Origin: Butyrivibrio sp.
GTDB lineage: Bacteria > Bacillota > Clostridia > Lachnospirales > Lachnospiraceae
DNA: 64,000 nt
Reading direction: 5' to 3'
Assembly (NCBI RefSeq): GCF_015056685.1
Contig: NZ_SVFW01000001.1
Location: 1 to 64,000 of the forward strand
Under the pieces are notes generated by a model, which searched no databases, was not told where the DNA came from, and was given only the letters and a program-made list of their open reading frames with translations. Positions 56,043 through 64,000 of this stretch are shown piece by piece. The translations under genes and the position numbers were made by a program. Each line of letters starts with the position of its first letter. Positions within the stretch are counted from its first letter, which is position 1.

Positions 56043-57839
56043 TTACCTCTTTTCGCTTACGTCAGGTATCCTGATTGTAAAAGTCGTCCCCTGATCTTTT
56101 TGGCTGTCAACGCTAAGGCCATACTCATCACCAAAGTATAATCTAAGCCTGTGATCAACACTATATACACCAAAATGCTTTCTGTCCGCATCTTCAGGTA
56201 TCTCATTTTTCTTTAGATTTTCCTGCATGGATAAAAGTTTCTCAGCATCAATACCAACTCCGTCATCTGTTACATAGAGTTTTATAGTGTCTTTGTTTTT
56301 ATGTCCTGTTATAGTGATCTTGCCCCAGTCTTCCTTGTACTTAAGTCCGTGGTAAATTGCATTTTCTACCAGAGGCTGAAGCGTCATCTTAGGAATATTA
56401 ATTCCAAATAGCTCTTTAGGAATATCAAAATCATACTTAAACTTATCTCCATATCGCATGGTCTGAAGATCAAGATAATCCCTTGTTATCTGAATCTCCC
56501 TTTCAATACTGACAATCTCTTCACTGCCGGATAAAGAATTCTTATAGTAGTTAGCTAGTTTTTGAGTGACTCTTGCAGCTTCTTTTGACCTGTTCATCTC
56601 AATAAGCATTATGATAATATCCAAAGTATTATATAGAAAATGAGGCTTTACCTGTTCCTGGATCAAGGCTAGCTCATATTCTCTTTTCTTTTTAGCCTCT
56701 TCATCCACCTGATTTAGGAGTTCTAAATTCCTCTGAGTCATATAATTAAAGATTCTTCCAAGTCTTCCTATCTCATCCCTTGTCTTAAACCTGAACCTGT
56801 AGCTCATATCACCCTCGGCTATCTGCTGGGCTCCGTCATGCAATATCTTAAGAGGCCTTGTTATTATATTGGTTGAGAAAACAACTGACAAAAGAAGCAG
56901 AACAGCAGAAATAGAACCTGTAGTAAGCAAAATAAACCAAAGGTCCTTACCTGTCACATTAAACTTGTTTAAATTTGTGATCCCAACAACCGTCCACTTG
57001 AATTCATCAATTGTATCTTTTGCCATAAGATATGTCTCACCGCCATACTTTAAGCGTTCCTTAGGACTTTTGATCAGGCTACTTAAAAAATCTTTATCAG
57101 AATAGAACTGCTCTTTACTGTCGCTTTCAGAAATACAGTTTCCCAATGTATCATAAAGAAAATAATAGCTTATCTCACTTTGCGAAGATTCAATAAGATA
57201 ATCCTTGTCCATATTCACGAAAAGATATCCTATAGGGCTTCCTGTCACAATATTTATGACATGTTTTCCCATTGTTACTATCTCTTTGTCATCCCTGTTC
57301 ATGATGTTTTCAGCCTGATCCATCATTACAGTTTTACCGCCCATATCCTTTAAATATGATATGTACTCCGAAGCCATTATCTTATCCTTTATATCTTCAA
57401 GCTTGGGATCGCTTGAGTAAAATCGCCCTTCAGAGTCAATAAAAACAATAGATGATATTCCATTATAAATAAGCAGTGATTGGGAAAGCTGCGATGTTAT
57501 CCTGGCATCCCTTGTTACCTGCTTCATGATCCTTTCATTATAGAAATTACTAAACTCGATCGTCAGATTATTTGAGCAAAGCTCGCCATTTTTCAAAACA
57601 GATGTGATCCTGTCCGACATGATCCTGATATTTTCTTCAATCTGTTTTTCTGCTCTTTGCATAATTGCTCTGTTATAAAAAATAAGCATCAAAACAGTAA
57701 GTAGCACTATTGGTATTAGTGCTACTACAACTGTCATTGATGCTATTTTATACTTTATTGACATGTTGCGGGCTTTATCCTTACCGGAAAGCTTCCTGTC
57801 AGAATGCTGCCTCTCCATGTCCTTTAATGTCATATTCAA
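56043..57839 (-). CDS. YesM-type sensor histidine kinase
   Basis: The 598-residue membrane kinase has two membrane segments (about 33-57 and 300-322) around a large extracellular sensor domain. A HAMP domain follows (about 323-375), then the His_kinase motif QVKPHFLYNTLDIIIMLIE with the phosphorylated His at about 403 and a C-terminal ATPase domain (QPLVENAIYHGLKY; DDGVGI). It probably senses a sugar or binding-protein complex. Start is uncertain: TTG at 57839 is better spaced from AAAGGG than the ATG at 57833. Confidence 0.92.
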   Translation of the reverse strand: MNMTLKDMERQHSDRKLSGKDKARNMSIKYKIASMTVVVALIPIVLLTVLMLIFYNRAIMQRAEKQIEENIRIMSDRITSVLKNGELCSNNLTIEFSNFYNERIMKQVTRDARITSQLSQSLLIYNGISSIVFIDSEGRFYSSDPKLEDIKDKIMASEYISYLKDMGGKTVMMDQAENIMNRDDKEIVTMGKHVINIVTGSPIGYLFVNMDKDYLIESSQSEISYYFLYDTLGNCISESDSKEQFYSDKDFLSSLIKSPKERLKYGGETYLMAKDTIDEFKWTVVGITNLNKFNVTGKDLWFILLTTGSISAVLLLLSVVFSTNIITRPLKILHDGAQQIAEGDMSYRFRFKTRDEIGRLGRIFNYMTQRNLELLNQVDEEAKKKREYELALIQEQVKPHFLYNTLDIIIMLIEMNRSKEAARVTQKLANYYKNSLSGSEEIVSIEREIQITRDYLDLQTMRYGDKFKYDFDIPKELFGINIPKMTLQPLVENAIYHGLKYKEDWGKITITGHKNKDTIKLYVTDDGVGIDAEKLLSMQENLKKNEIPEDADRKHFGVYSVDHRLRLYFGDEYGLSVDSQKDQGTTFTIRIPDVSEKR

Positions 57840-57841
57840 GA

Positions 57842-58681
57842 TTAACCCTTTACTGCTCCTCCGATAGTCATGGCACTTTCCACCTGCTCAGAGAAGATAG
57901 AATAAACTATGATCGCAGGGAATGATGCAATAACCATTGTAGCACCCATTCCGCCCCAGTCTGTAGTAAACTCGCCCTGGAAGAACAACACTCCAAGAGG
58001 AAGTGTTTTAAGCTCAGGAATACTTCCAACTACAACATTGGCAAGAATGAATTCATTCCATGCATTTAGGAAAATATATATTACAAGCGTAACTGTAGCC
58101 GGCCTTACAAGTGGCTCTATGATCTTGAAAAATGTCTGATAGATATTGGCTCCATCCATACATGCAGCCTCTTCAAGCTCCATAGGTATTCCTTTAAAGA
58201 AGCCATAGTATACCATGCAGGCAAATGCAAGATTTATAGCTATATAAGGGAAAATTAAGGACCATCTTGTTCCCATAAGATTGAATCTCTGGACAACCTT
58301 AACTACAGGAATCATGATCGCCTGTACGGGAATAAACATTCCAAGTCCCAAAAATAACCTTGTAAAAGTTCTTCCCTTCCAAATCATTCTACTTGTTGCA
58401 TAGGAAAATAGCAATGCACAAAAAATTGTAATAACTACTGTTCCTACAGATACAAGAAGTGAATTTAAAAAGTATAATGGCACATCATATTTAGTCCATG
58501 CAGTTATGTAATTTTCGTAATGTAATGGCCATGGAAATCCAAATGGATTTGTGACAAATATTTCCTGATTGGTCTTAAATGAATAAAAAAGCATCCATAT
58601 AAGCGGATATAATGAAAAAGCTGCATATATCCAACAAAACAGTACAAAAACTTTATGTAAAATACTTTTATTAGTTTCCAT
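57842..58681 (-). CDS. sugar ABC transporter permease, MalG-like
   Basis: The 279-residue permease has six membrane segments and the EAA loop (EEAACMDGANIYQTFFKIIEP). It is the second permease of a CUT1-type sugar importer. Its start overlaps the previous permease by 11 bases with a GAGGAGG site, and its stop is followed after a few bases by the histidine kinase gene. Confidence 0.92.
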   Translation of the reverse strand: METNKSILHKVFVLFCWIYAAFSLYPLIWMLFYSFKTNQEIFVTNPFGFPWPLHYENYITAWTKYDVPLYFLNSLLVSVGTVVITIFCALLFSYATSRMIWKGRTFTRLFLGLGMFIPVQAIMIPVVKVVQRFNLMGTRWSLIFPYIAINLAFACMVYYGFFKGIPMELEEAACMDGANIYQTFFKIIEPLVRPATVTLVIYIFLNAWNEFILANVVVGSIPELKTLPLGVLFFQGEFTTDWGGMGATMVIASFPAIIVYSIFSEQVESAMTIGGAVKG

Positions 58682-59591
58682 ATGACAGCCTCCTCTTCTT
58701 TGATTTTTCTTCCTCTTTTAGCTGATTTTTTTCTCTGAAAATAAAATTGATCAAAAGCATAACAAGCATACACTCGATAACCATGACTGATGCAGATGCA
58801 AGACCATATCCGTAATCAGACTTCTTAAATGCTGCATTATACATCATGTATGTAAGCGTAAACGTGGATTTATTGGGGCCACCGCCTGTCAGAATGTTCA
58901 TTTCAGTAAATGCCTTAATACCACCAGTCAGGGATATGATCAGGCAAAACTTATATGTTTCCGCAAGAAGAGGTATCGTGATCTTCATATGTGCTTTTAC
59001 ATTTGAGCATCCATCTATTTTGGCAGCTTCATAATAATCTGCCGGTATTGATTTGATTCCTGCAACAATAAGTGCAAACTGATAGCCCATCCACTGCCAT
59101 GCATTTACAAATGCAATAACATAGATTGCCTTATATCTGTCTCCTAACCAGTTTTGAGTATAGTCAGAACCAAATGTCTCAAACAATTTATTCAAAAGTC
59201 CCTGGCCACTTAAAATCGCGCTCCACAACTGACAAACAACGGTTACTGACAGGATTACAGGGATGAAATAAGCAACTCTCAAAAACTTTCTGCCCTTCAT
59301 CTTTTTGTCAGAGATTGTTATGGCAAATACTGTTGCAAAAAACATCTGATACAGGGTTATGATAACTGCAAAAATAAGCTGATTTCTGTTAGATGTATAA
59401 AAAACTCTATCATTAAAAAGGTCTATGTAATTCTTCAAACCCAGAAATGTCGGTGTTGTAAGACCATTCCAGTCAGTGAAACTGTAAGCAAAAACCTGAA
59501 TGATCGGAAAAAAATCAAAGATTATAAAAATTGCAAGTGCAGGTAAAACAAATAGAAATATTGCAAGCTTGTTGCCCATGTATTTTTTCAT
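58671..59591 (-). CDS. sugar ABC transporter permease, MalF-like
   Basis: The 306-residue permease has six membrane segments and the EAA loop (EAAKIDGCSNVKAHMKITIP). It pairs with the downstream permease. The first helix is preceded by a short basic segment. AAGGGAG precedes the ATG. Confidence 0.92.
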   Translation of the reverse strand: MKKYMGNKLAIFLFVLPALAIFIIFDFFPIIQVFAYSFTDWNGLTTPTFLGLKNYIDLFNDRVFYTSNRNQLIFAVIITLYQMFFATVFAITISDKKMKGRKFLRVAYFIPVILSVTVVCQLWSAILSGQGLLNKLFETFGSDYTQNWLGDRYKAIYVIAFVNAWQWMGYQFALIVAGIKSIPADYYEAAKIDGCSNVKAHMKITIPLLAETYKFCLIISLTGGIKAFTEMNILTGGGPNKSTFTLTYMMYNAAFKKSDYGYGLASASVMVIECMLVMLLINFIFREKNQLKEEEKSKKRRLSYGN

Positions 59592-59661
59592 GGTGGTTCT
59601 CCCTTATCATAAAATCAGGCGGCCATAGTAAGCCGCCTGGTTTATCAAGTTTTGATAATAA

Positions 59662-61023
59662 TTATTCCATCACGTCTTTCATATCTGCAATGAACTCATC
59701 TGCTGTAAACTGACCTGAAACAAGTCCCTGTGACTCAGACTGTATTCCATCGTTAAATGTTGAATTTGTAAGTCCCCATGTGAACTTTGTTGTTGCTGTG
59801 ATTGAAGGAAGTGTATCTGAAAGCTTCTTCATCATTGCAGGATACTCAGAATCTGGTTCTTTGCCTGTATCAAGAGCAACAAGTGGATTATGTCTGTACA
59901 TAACCTTTGCTTCGCAGTACTTCTCTGTGATAAACTCTGCTACTTCTGCTGCGAGCTCAGCATTCTCTGAATCAGGGTTAACTGCAAATCCAGATGCACT
60001 TCCGCCGCCTGAGAATACGCTCTTACCAGCTTCATAAGAAGCTTCATCTGCTGCAGGATAGAACATCCAGTCAACATTCTCGCCAAGAGCAGCTGTTGCA
60101 TCTTCAATATACCACTGACCATTTATGAACATTGCAGCATTTCCTGAAAGAAACATCTCAGATGCCTGATCGTAATTTGTTGTTGTTGCTGAATCCTGGA
60201 AAAGACCTGCTGCAACAAGTTCTTCCAATGTCTTTGCTGCTGTAAGGTAAGCTTCATCAGTGATGCTTGCTGTTCCCTCATCAAGTGCCTTAATACCGCC
60301 CTCTGTGTATCTTGTAGCTACAACATCATAAGCAGCTGTTGTGTTCCAGCCTTCCTGTCCAAAAAGTGCAAGAGGAGTAATTCCCTTTGACTTAAATACT
60401 TCAATACAATTCTTTAATTCATCATATGTCTTTGGAACTTCAAGGCCATTTTCTTCAAAGAGAGCCTTGTTGTAATACCAGAGCACATATTCCTGACCAG
60501 AGAATGGGAATGCGTAGATATTTCCATCATCTGCATATGCAAGATCCTTATTTGCTTCATAAAGCTTATCAAGGAAGCCTGTTGACTTTGCAACATCATT
60601 TAATACCATGATCTGATTTGACTCGCGGAAAGTATTGATAATATCAGTACTTGCCTGGTAAATATCAGGTAACTGTCCTGTAGCTGCAAGAGTTTTAAGT
60701 GTCTGTCCGTCATCCTGAGCCTGAACAATAAGATTAAGCTCAACATTAGGATATGCTTCTTTAAGCTGCTCTACTGCAAAATCATATGGAACTTTTGTAT
60801 CGTCATCTGCATACTGTGTGTAAATTGAAAGTGTAACCTTCTCCCCTGGCTCCTGAGCCTCGGCCTGAGTATTTTCTGCCTCAGCAGTAGCTTCAGCTGT
60901 AGCAGCCTCACTTGGTGCTTCGCTCTGAGTCTCTGTAGTTGTTTGTGCGCTCTGCCCACAGCCAATAATTGTTGTAGCCGCAACTGTAGCGCAAAGCAGA
61001 GAACTTAAAATCTTCTTTTTCAT
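59662..61023 (-). CDS. sugar-binding lipoprotein of a CUT1 ABC importer
   Basis: The 453-residue extracellular solute-binding protein (family 1) has a lipobox TIIGC (Cys at about 22), then a Ser/Thr/Ala/Glu-rich linker (about 25-60), and a two-lobed sugar-binding fold (VLWYYNKALFEENGLEVPKT; AAMFINGQWYIED). The sugar cannot be predicted. It is the first gene of binding protein, permease, permease, kinase, regulator. No ATPase is present, so a shared MsmX-type ATPase elsewhere is expected. Confidence 0.93.
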   Translation of the reverse strand: MKKKILSSLLCATVAATTIIGCGQSAQTTTETQSEAPSEAATAEATAEAENTQAEAQEPGEKVTLSIYTQYADDDTKVPYDFAVEQLKEAYPNVELNLIVQAQDDGQTLKTLAATGQLPDIYQASTDIINTFRESNQIMVLNDVAKSTGFLDKLYEANKDLAYADDGNIYAFPFSGQEYVLWYYNKALFEENGLEVPKTYDELKNCIEVFKSKGITPLALFGQEGWNTTAAYDVVATRYTEGGIKALDEGTASITDEAYLTAAKTLEELVAAGLFQDSATTTNYDQASEMFLSGNAAMFINGQWYIEDATAALGENVDWMFYPAADEASYEAGKSVFSGGGSASGFAVNPDSENAELAAEVAEFITEKYCEAKVMYRHNPLVALDTGKEPDSEYPAMMKKLSDTLPSITATTKFTWGLTNSTFNDGIQSESQGLVSGQFTADEFIADMKDVME

Positions 61024-61265
61024 AATAATTCCCTTCCCTTCTCTAAATGGCTTCCCTTGGGGAAACTCATATATTGATTACAGTATTCAGTATAAGAAAT
61101 AATAATCTCTAAAAAAATGAAATATTCAAAATTCTTTTTGTAAAAATCGAAATACCAAAAAGCTATTTTTTAATTATTTTTTACAAACTATTTATACTCG
61201 TAATAATGGCTAGATGTTATCATTAAAAAGAAGGCGTGACAAATGCATTTATCATGGAGCATGCG

Positions 61266-62294
61266 ATGGCTTACAAGATTGTTGTTGTAGATGACGATCC
61301 GGCAATGATAGCCGCAATACGTAATATTCTAATAAGTGCTGATATGAAAGCAATTCCAATGACATCCGGAAGGGTTCTTCTGGATTTTATTGAGATGCAA
61401 ACAGCAGACCTTATCCTTCTTGATGTTATCATGCCTGAAATGGACGGTCTTGATACTCTCACTGCTCTACGCCAAAAGGAAAAAAAACTTGGAAAAAGAG
61501 AGATTCCTGTTATCTTTTTAACTGCCGAAGACAACAGATACATAGAGACAAAAGCTCTTGAGCTTGGTGCAATGGACTTTATAAAAAAGCCCTTTGTTCC
61601 TGAGATCCTGACTCTTCGTGTAAGTCGCTGTATAGAACTTATAAAGCTGCAAAATGAGCTAGAAAAAGAAGTAAAAAGAAAGACAAGAGAAAATGAACAG
61701 CTCTTTTTGGGGATTGTTGAAAGTCTTGCCGCTGCTATAGATGCAAAAGACACTTATACAAATGGCCACTCTGTAAGAGTCGCAGAATATTCAAAAGAAA
61801 TCGCCAAAAGAGCCGGTTACGACGAAGACATGCAGCAAAGGATATATATCACAGGTCTTCTGCATGACGTAGGTAAAATAGGTGTTCCAGATGCAATCAT
61901 CAACAAGGAAGGTAAGCTTGATGATATCGAATACTCTATTATCAAATCTCATCCGGAAAAAGGCTCAACTATTTTAAGAAACATAAAGGACATGCCTGAG
62001 CTTACGATTGGTGCAAGATGGCATCATGAGAGATATGATGGAAAAGGTTATCCTGAAGGCCTTGCCGGTGATAAAATACCTGAAGAAGCCAGGATCATTG
62101 CTGTGGCAGATTCCTACGACGCCATGACGAGTAACAGAAGCTACAGACGCGGAATGCCCCAGGAAAAAGTAAGAGCAGAGATTGAAAAAGGTAAAGGTAC
62201 ACAGTTTGACCCGTATTTTGCAGACATTATGCTTCAGATGATCGACGAAGATAAAAACTATGAAATGCGTGAAAAAGGCGATGGAGATGCCTGA
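61266..62294 (+). CDS. response regulator with HD-GYP phosphodiesterase domain
   Basis: The 342-residue protein has a receiver domain (DDDPAMIAAI; Asp in LILLDVIMPEMDG) and an HD-GYP domain with LLHDVGKIGVPDAI and HHERYDGKGYPEGL, all metal and GYP residues intact. It should hydrolyse cyclic-di-GMP when phosphorylated. I placed the start at 61266, behind GGAG; the GTG at 61236 and ATG at 61254 lack usable sites. It converges on a GGDEF protein gene and ends in a terminator. Confidence 0.9.
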   Translation: MAYKIVVVDDDPAMIAAIRNILISADMKAIPMTSGRVLLDFIEMQTADLILLDVIMPEMDGLDTLTALRQKEKKLGKREIPVIFLTAEDNRYIETKALELGAMDFIKKPFVPEILTLRVSRCIELIKLQNELEKEVKRKTRENEQLFLGIVESLAAAIDAKDTYTNGHSVRVAEYSKEIAKRAGYDEDMQQRIYITGLLHDVGKIGVPDAIINKEGKLDDIEYSIIKSHPEKGSTILRNIKDMPELTIGARWHHERYDGKGYPEGLAGDKIPEEARIIAVADSYDAMTSNRSYRRGMPQEKVRAEIEKGKGTQFDPYFADIMLQMIDEDKNYEMREKGDGDA

Positions 62295-62312
62295 TCTTCA
62301 ATCGCCTTTTTT
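62272..62312 (+). terminator. terminator overlapping the 3' end of the HD-GYP gene
   Basis: AAAAAGGCGAT (62272-62282) and ATCGCCTTTTTT pair perfectly; the left arm is inside the coding sequence and the T-run follows. On the minus strand it also ends the GGDEF gene region with a T-rich flank. Confidence 0.85.
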
Positions 62313-62321
62313 ATTTTCAAA

Positions 62322-63761
62322 TTAGTTTCTTGCAGCCTTTGATTCCATTTTGTCTTCATACATAAGCTTATCAGCTCTTTTAAATACATCGTTCATAGAA
62401 GAATCCTTATCCTTGTCAAATACAGCCATTCCAATTGCTGCCGAGTATTTTTCCCAAGGTTCCCGGCTATCGTCTTCCATAAACAATTTGAAAGCAATCT
62501 TAAGCTCCTCTAAAAGTTTCTCCCTGTTTTCGTAATCTCTATTTTCCAAAAGAACAACAAACTCATCTCCTCCTATACGAAATACCGGGGAATGGTCGTA
62601 AGTAATGCAGATCTGATGACAAGCACCAAAAATATAGTCATTTCCATGTTCATGACCATAATTGTCATTGATTTTTTTCAAATTATTAAGATCAATCATG
62701 ATAATTCCAAATCTGGCAATTCCTTTAGAAATATCCTCGTTTACACGTATTTCAGTTTTATCGTACCAAGCCTTGTTTTTCACATGGGTAAGAGCATCCT
62801 GATAAGCCAGTATATCCATATGACTTACCTGACTCTTCATATCTTCGACTTTTCCTTCAGCATCAATTACATTTTTTACATATGTTCTCATATCCTGAGA
62901 CATCTGATTGACAGCATCTGAAAGAGATTCTACTTCATTTTTGGTATGAATTCCCGGATCTTCATAGATTAGAAGCGTAGGATCAAGCTGATAATGACTC
63001 CTTTGAGCAAAAGAAACAACACTCTTTTCAAGCTTTCTAATAGGTTCTGTAATATTGCGGTTCATCCATAAAAGAAACAGCACAAAAAACATTGCACCTA
63101 AAAAGGCAATCAGGACAATATTTGCTGCTGTATAATTCTGAATGGCACGCTCTACGTCTTCAACTTCGATATCCACGCAAAGAGCTGCAAAATGCTCTCC
63201 TTTACTGTTTATAAGAGGCATCATAGCTGTATAATCATAGCCCCATGTACTGAAATTTTTAAAATAGGAAATATTGTTTAGATCAAGATAATGCTGATAC
63301 CGTTCAAGTTCCTCGAGTTCATATACATCTTTAAGTATAAAGCCAAGATAGTATCCATCAGGATCTGTTTTTCTTCCCTCCGCTGTATCAGCAGATATGA
63401 CATTCATCATTCCATAGTCATCACCATTCAAATATGGCTTAATTATATATAGGTAATGAATATCAAAATCCTCCATGATTGAATCCATAAAAGAAACAAG
63501 TTCTGTATATTTTTCAGATTCAATTCCTGTTTCCACACATTCCGAGAGATTTTCAATATCTATATGACTGTAAACATACTCTAAAACGTCAAGCATCCTC
63601 TTATTGTAAGACTCATATAGAGAATAATTGAATGATCTATATGTAAGTATGCTTAATACAAGACAAAGTAGTGTGATAAATGCAAGAATAAACAAAAAAA
63701 TGCTGCGCTTTAACGGTCTCTTGCTTTTACTTATAAACTGATCATCTTTTTGTAAATCCAT
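62322..63761 (-). CDS. membrane-bound diguanylate cyclase (GGDEF)
   Basis: The 479-residue protein has a membrane segment (about 19-41), an extracellular sensor region of about 170 residues, a second membrane segment (about 212-232), a HAMP-like stretch and a C-terminal GGDEF domain with intact RIGGDEFVVLLE. The RxxD inhibitory site expected five residues before GGDEF is not visible. It should synthesise cyclic-di-GMP, opposing the adjacent HD-GYP protein. A GGAGAG site precedes the ATG. Confidence 0.92.
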   Translation of the reverse strand: MDLQKDDQFISKSKRPLKRSIFLFILAFITLLCLVLSILTYRSFNYSLYESYNKRMLDVLEYVYSHIDIENLSECVETGIESEKYTELVSFMDSIMEDFDIHYLYIIKPYLNGDDYGMMNVISADTAEGRKTDPDGYYLGFILKDVYELEELERYQHYLDLNNISYFKNFSTWGYDYTAMMPLINSKGEHFAALCVDIEVEDVERAIQNYTAANIVLIAFLGAMFFVLFLLWMNRNITEPIRKLEKSVVSFAQRSHYQLDPTLLIYEDPGIHTKNEVESLSDAVNQMSQDMRTYVKNVIDAEGKVEDMKSQVSHMDILAYQDALTHVKNKAWYDKTEIRVNEDISKGIARFGIIMIDLNNLKKINDNYGHEHGNDYIFGACHQICITYDHSPVFRIGGDEFVVLLENRDYENREKLLEELKIAFKLFMEDDSREPWEKYSAAIGMAVFDKDKDSSMNDVFKRADKLMYEDKMESKAARN

Positions 63762-63864
63762 ATAAACTCTCCATAATTTATCATTTTATACATAATATTA
63801 TATCAATATTACATTTATATAAGTCAGTTTTATAAATACTTAAGAATTCTTTTTATAATTTTCC

Positions 63865-63903
63865 AAAAAAGACCTTCCATCAGCAAAGATGGAAGGTCTT
63901 TTC
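63865..63903 (-). terminator. intrinsic terminator after the partial gene at the window end
   Basis: AAAAGACCTTCCATC (63867-63881) and GATGGAAGGTCTTTT (63888-63902) are perfectly complementary with a T-run on the minus strand. Confidence 0.9.
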
Positions 63904-64000
63904 CTACGCATTTAATACCATATCTACCGGAATATCATGAATTTCAGAAGGAACAACTTCTATAATCTGCTCTGTAAATGCAAGAGCTACAGACATGATA
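63904..64000 (-). CDS. 5-formyltetrahydrofolate cyclo-ligase, C-terminal part
   Basis: Only the last 32 codons are in the window; the gene continues past 64000. The translated end, SVALAFTEQIIEVVPSEIHD followed by IPVDMVLNA and a stop, matches the conserved C-terminus of the MTHFS/YgfA family (P-x-E-x-H-D). The enzyme returns 5-formyl-THF to the folate pool. The call rests on this short segment. Confidence 0.6.
   Translation of the reverse strand, partial: IMSVALAFTEQIIEVVPSEIHDIPVDMVLNA

Overview
The window looks like chromosome of a motile, AT-rich Firmicute of the Lachnospiraceae type (Butyrivibrio/Pseudobutyrivibrio-like). The clues are the topA-codY-flgB-flgC-fliE-fliF order, a DUF1015-serA-serC cluster, apt-relA-MBL-hemZ, AraC-type YesN/M two-component control of a sugar ABC importer, strong GGAGG ribosome sites and A/T-rich intergenic DNA. 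The species is inference. Most genes are on the minus strand; the exceptions are a HipA-like pair, a ComEC-like hydrolase plus the pot operon, an HD-GYP gene and one tRNA.

Layout: 1-902 is non-coding, repeat-rich DNA. 903-8588 (minus) is a flagellar basal-body/export operon (flgB, flgC, fliE, fliF, fliG, fliH, fliI, fliJ, MotE-like), with a cloverleaf-like element between fliE and fliF. 8812-11857 holds codY and topA. 11991-17086 is a four-gene operon of a DUF5692-like membrane protein, HypB, HypA and a 958-residue Fe-S flavoprotein, with no hydrogenase or urease subunit nearby. 17220-22159 is apt-relA-MBL-hemZ. A tRNA-Thr(CGT) lies at 22297-22369. 22437-28531 is serC-serA-DUF1015 followed by a GlgB-like protein that has lost all its catalytic residues. 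28766-36543 carries leuB, a GT-C type membrane protein, ilvD, ilvB and an L,D-transpeptidase. 36623-39429 is vanY-like, tgt and yajC.

39698-41756 (plus) is a small island: an unknown protein overlapping a HipA-like kinase, with its own promoter and terminator. 41816-45193 is aroC, a lactonase and a divergent PRPP synthetase. 45356-50067 (plus) is a ComEC-like MBL protein and potABCD. 50130-54400 is a secreted orphan, an S66 peptidase, a tandem class II aldolase and proA. 54477-61023 is a sugar ABC importer (binding protein, two permeases, no ATPase) with its YesM/YesN-type kinase and regulator. 61266-63761 is a convergent HD-GYP / GGDEF pair (cyclic-di-GMP breakdown and synthesis). The window ends in the C-terminus of a probable 5-formyltetrahydrofolate cyclo-ligase.

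The strongest candidates for something undescribed are the GlgB pseudoenzyme with its charged C-terminal tail, the orphan HypA/HypB/DUF5692/Fe-S flavoprotein operon, the HipA-like kinase with its unknown partner, and the repeat-rich and cloverleaf elements around the flagellar operon. All calls are from reading the sequence; no database search was run.
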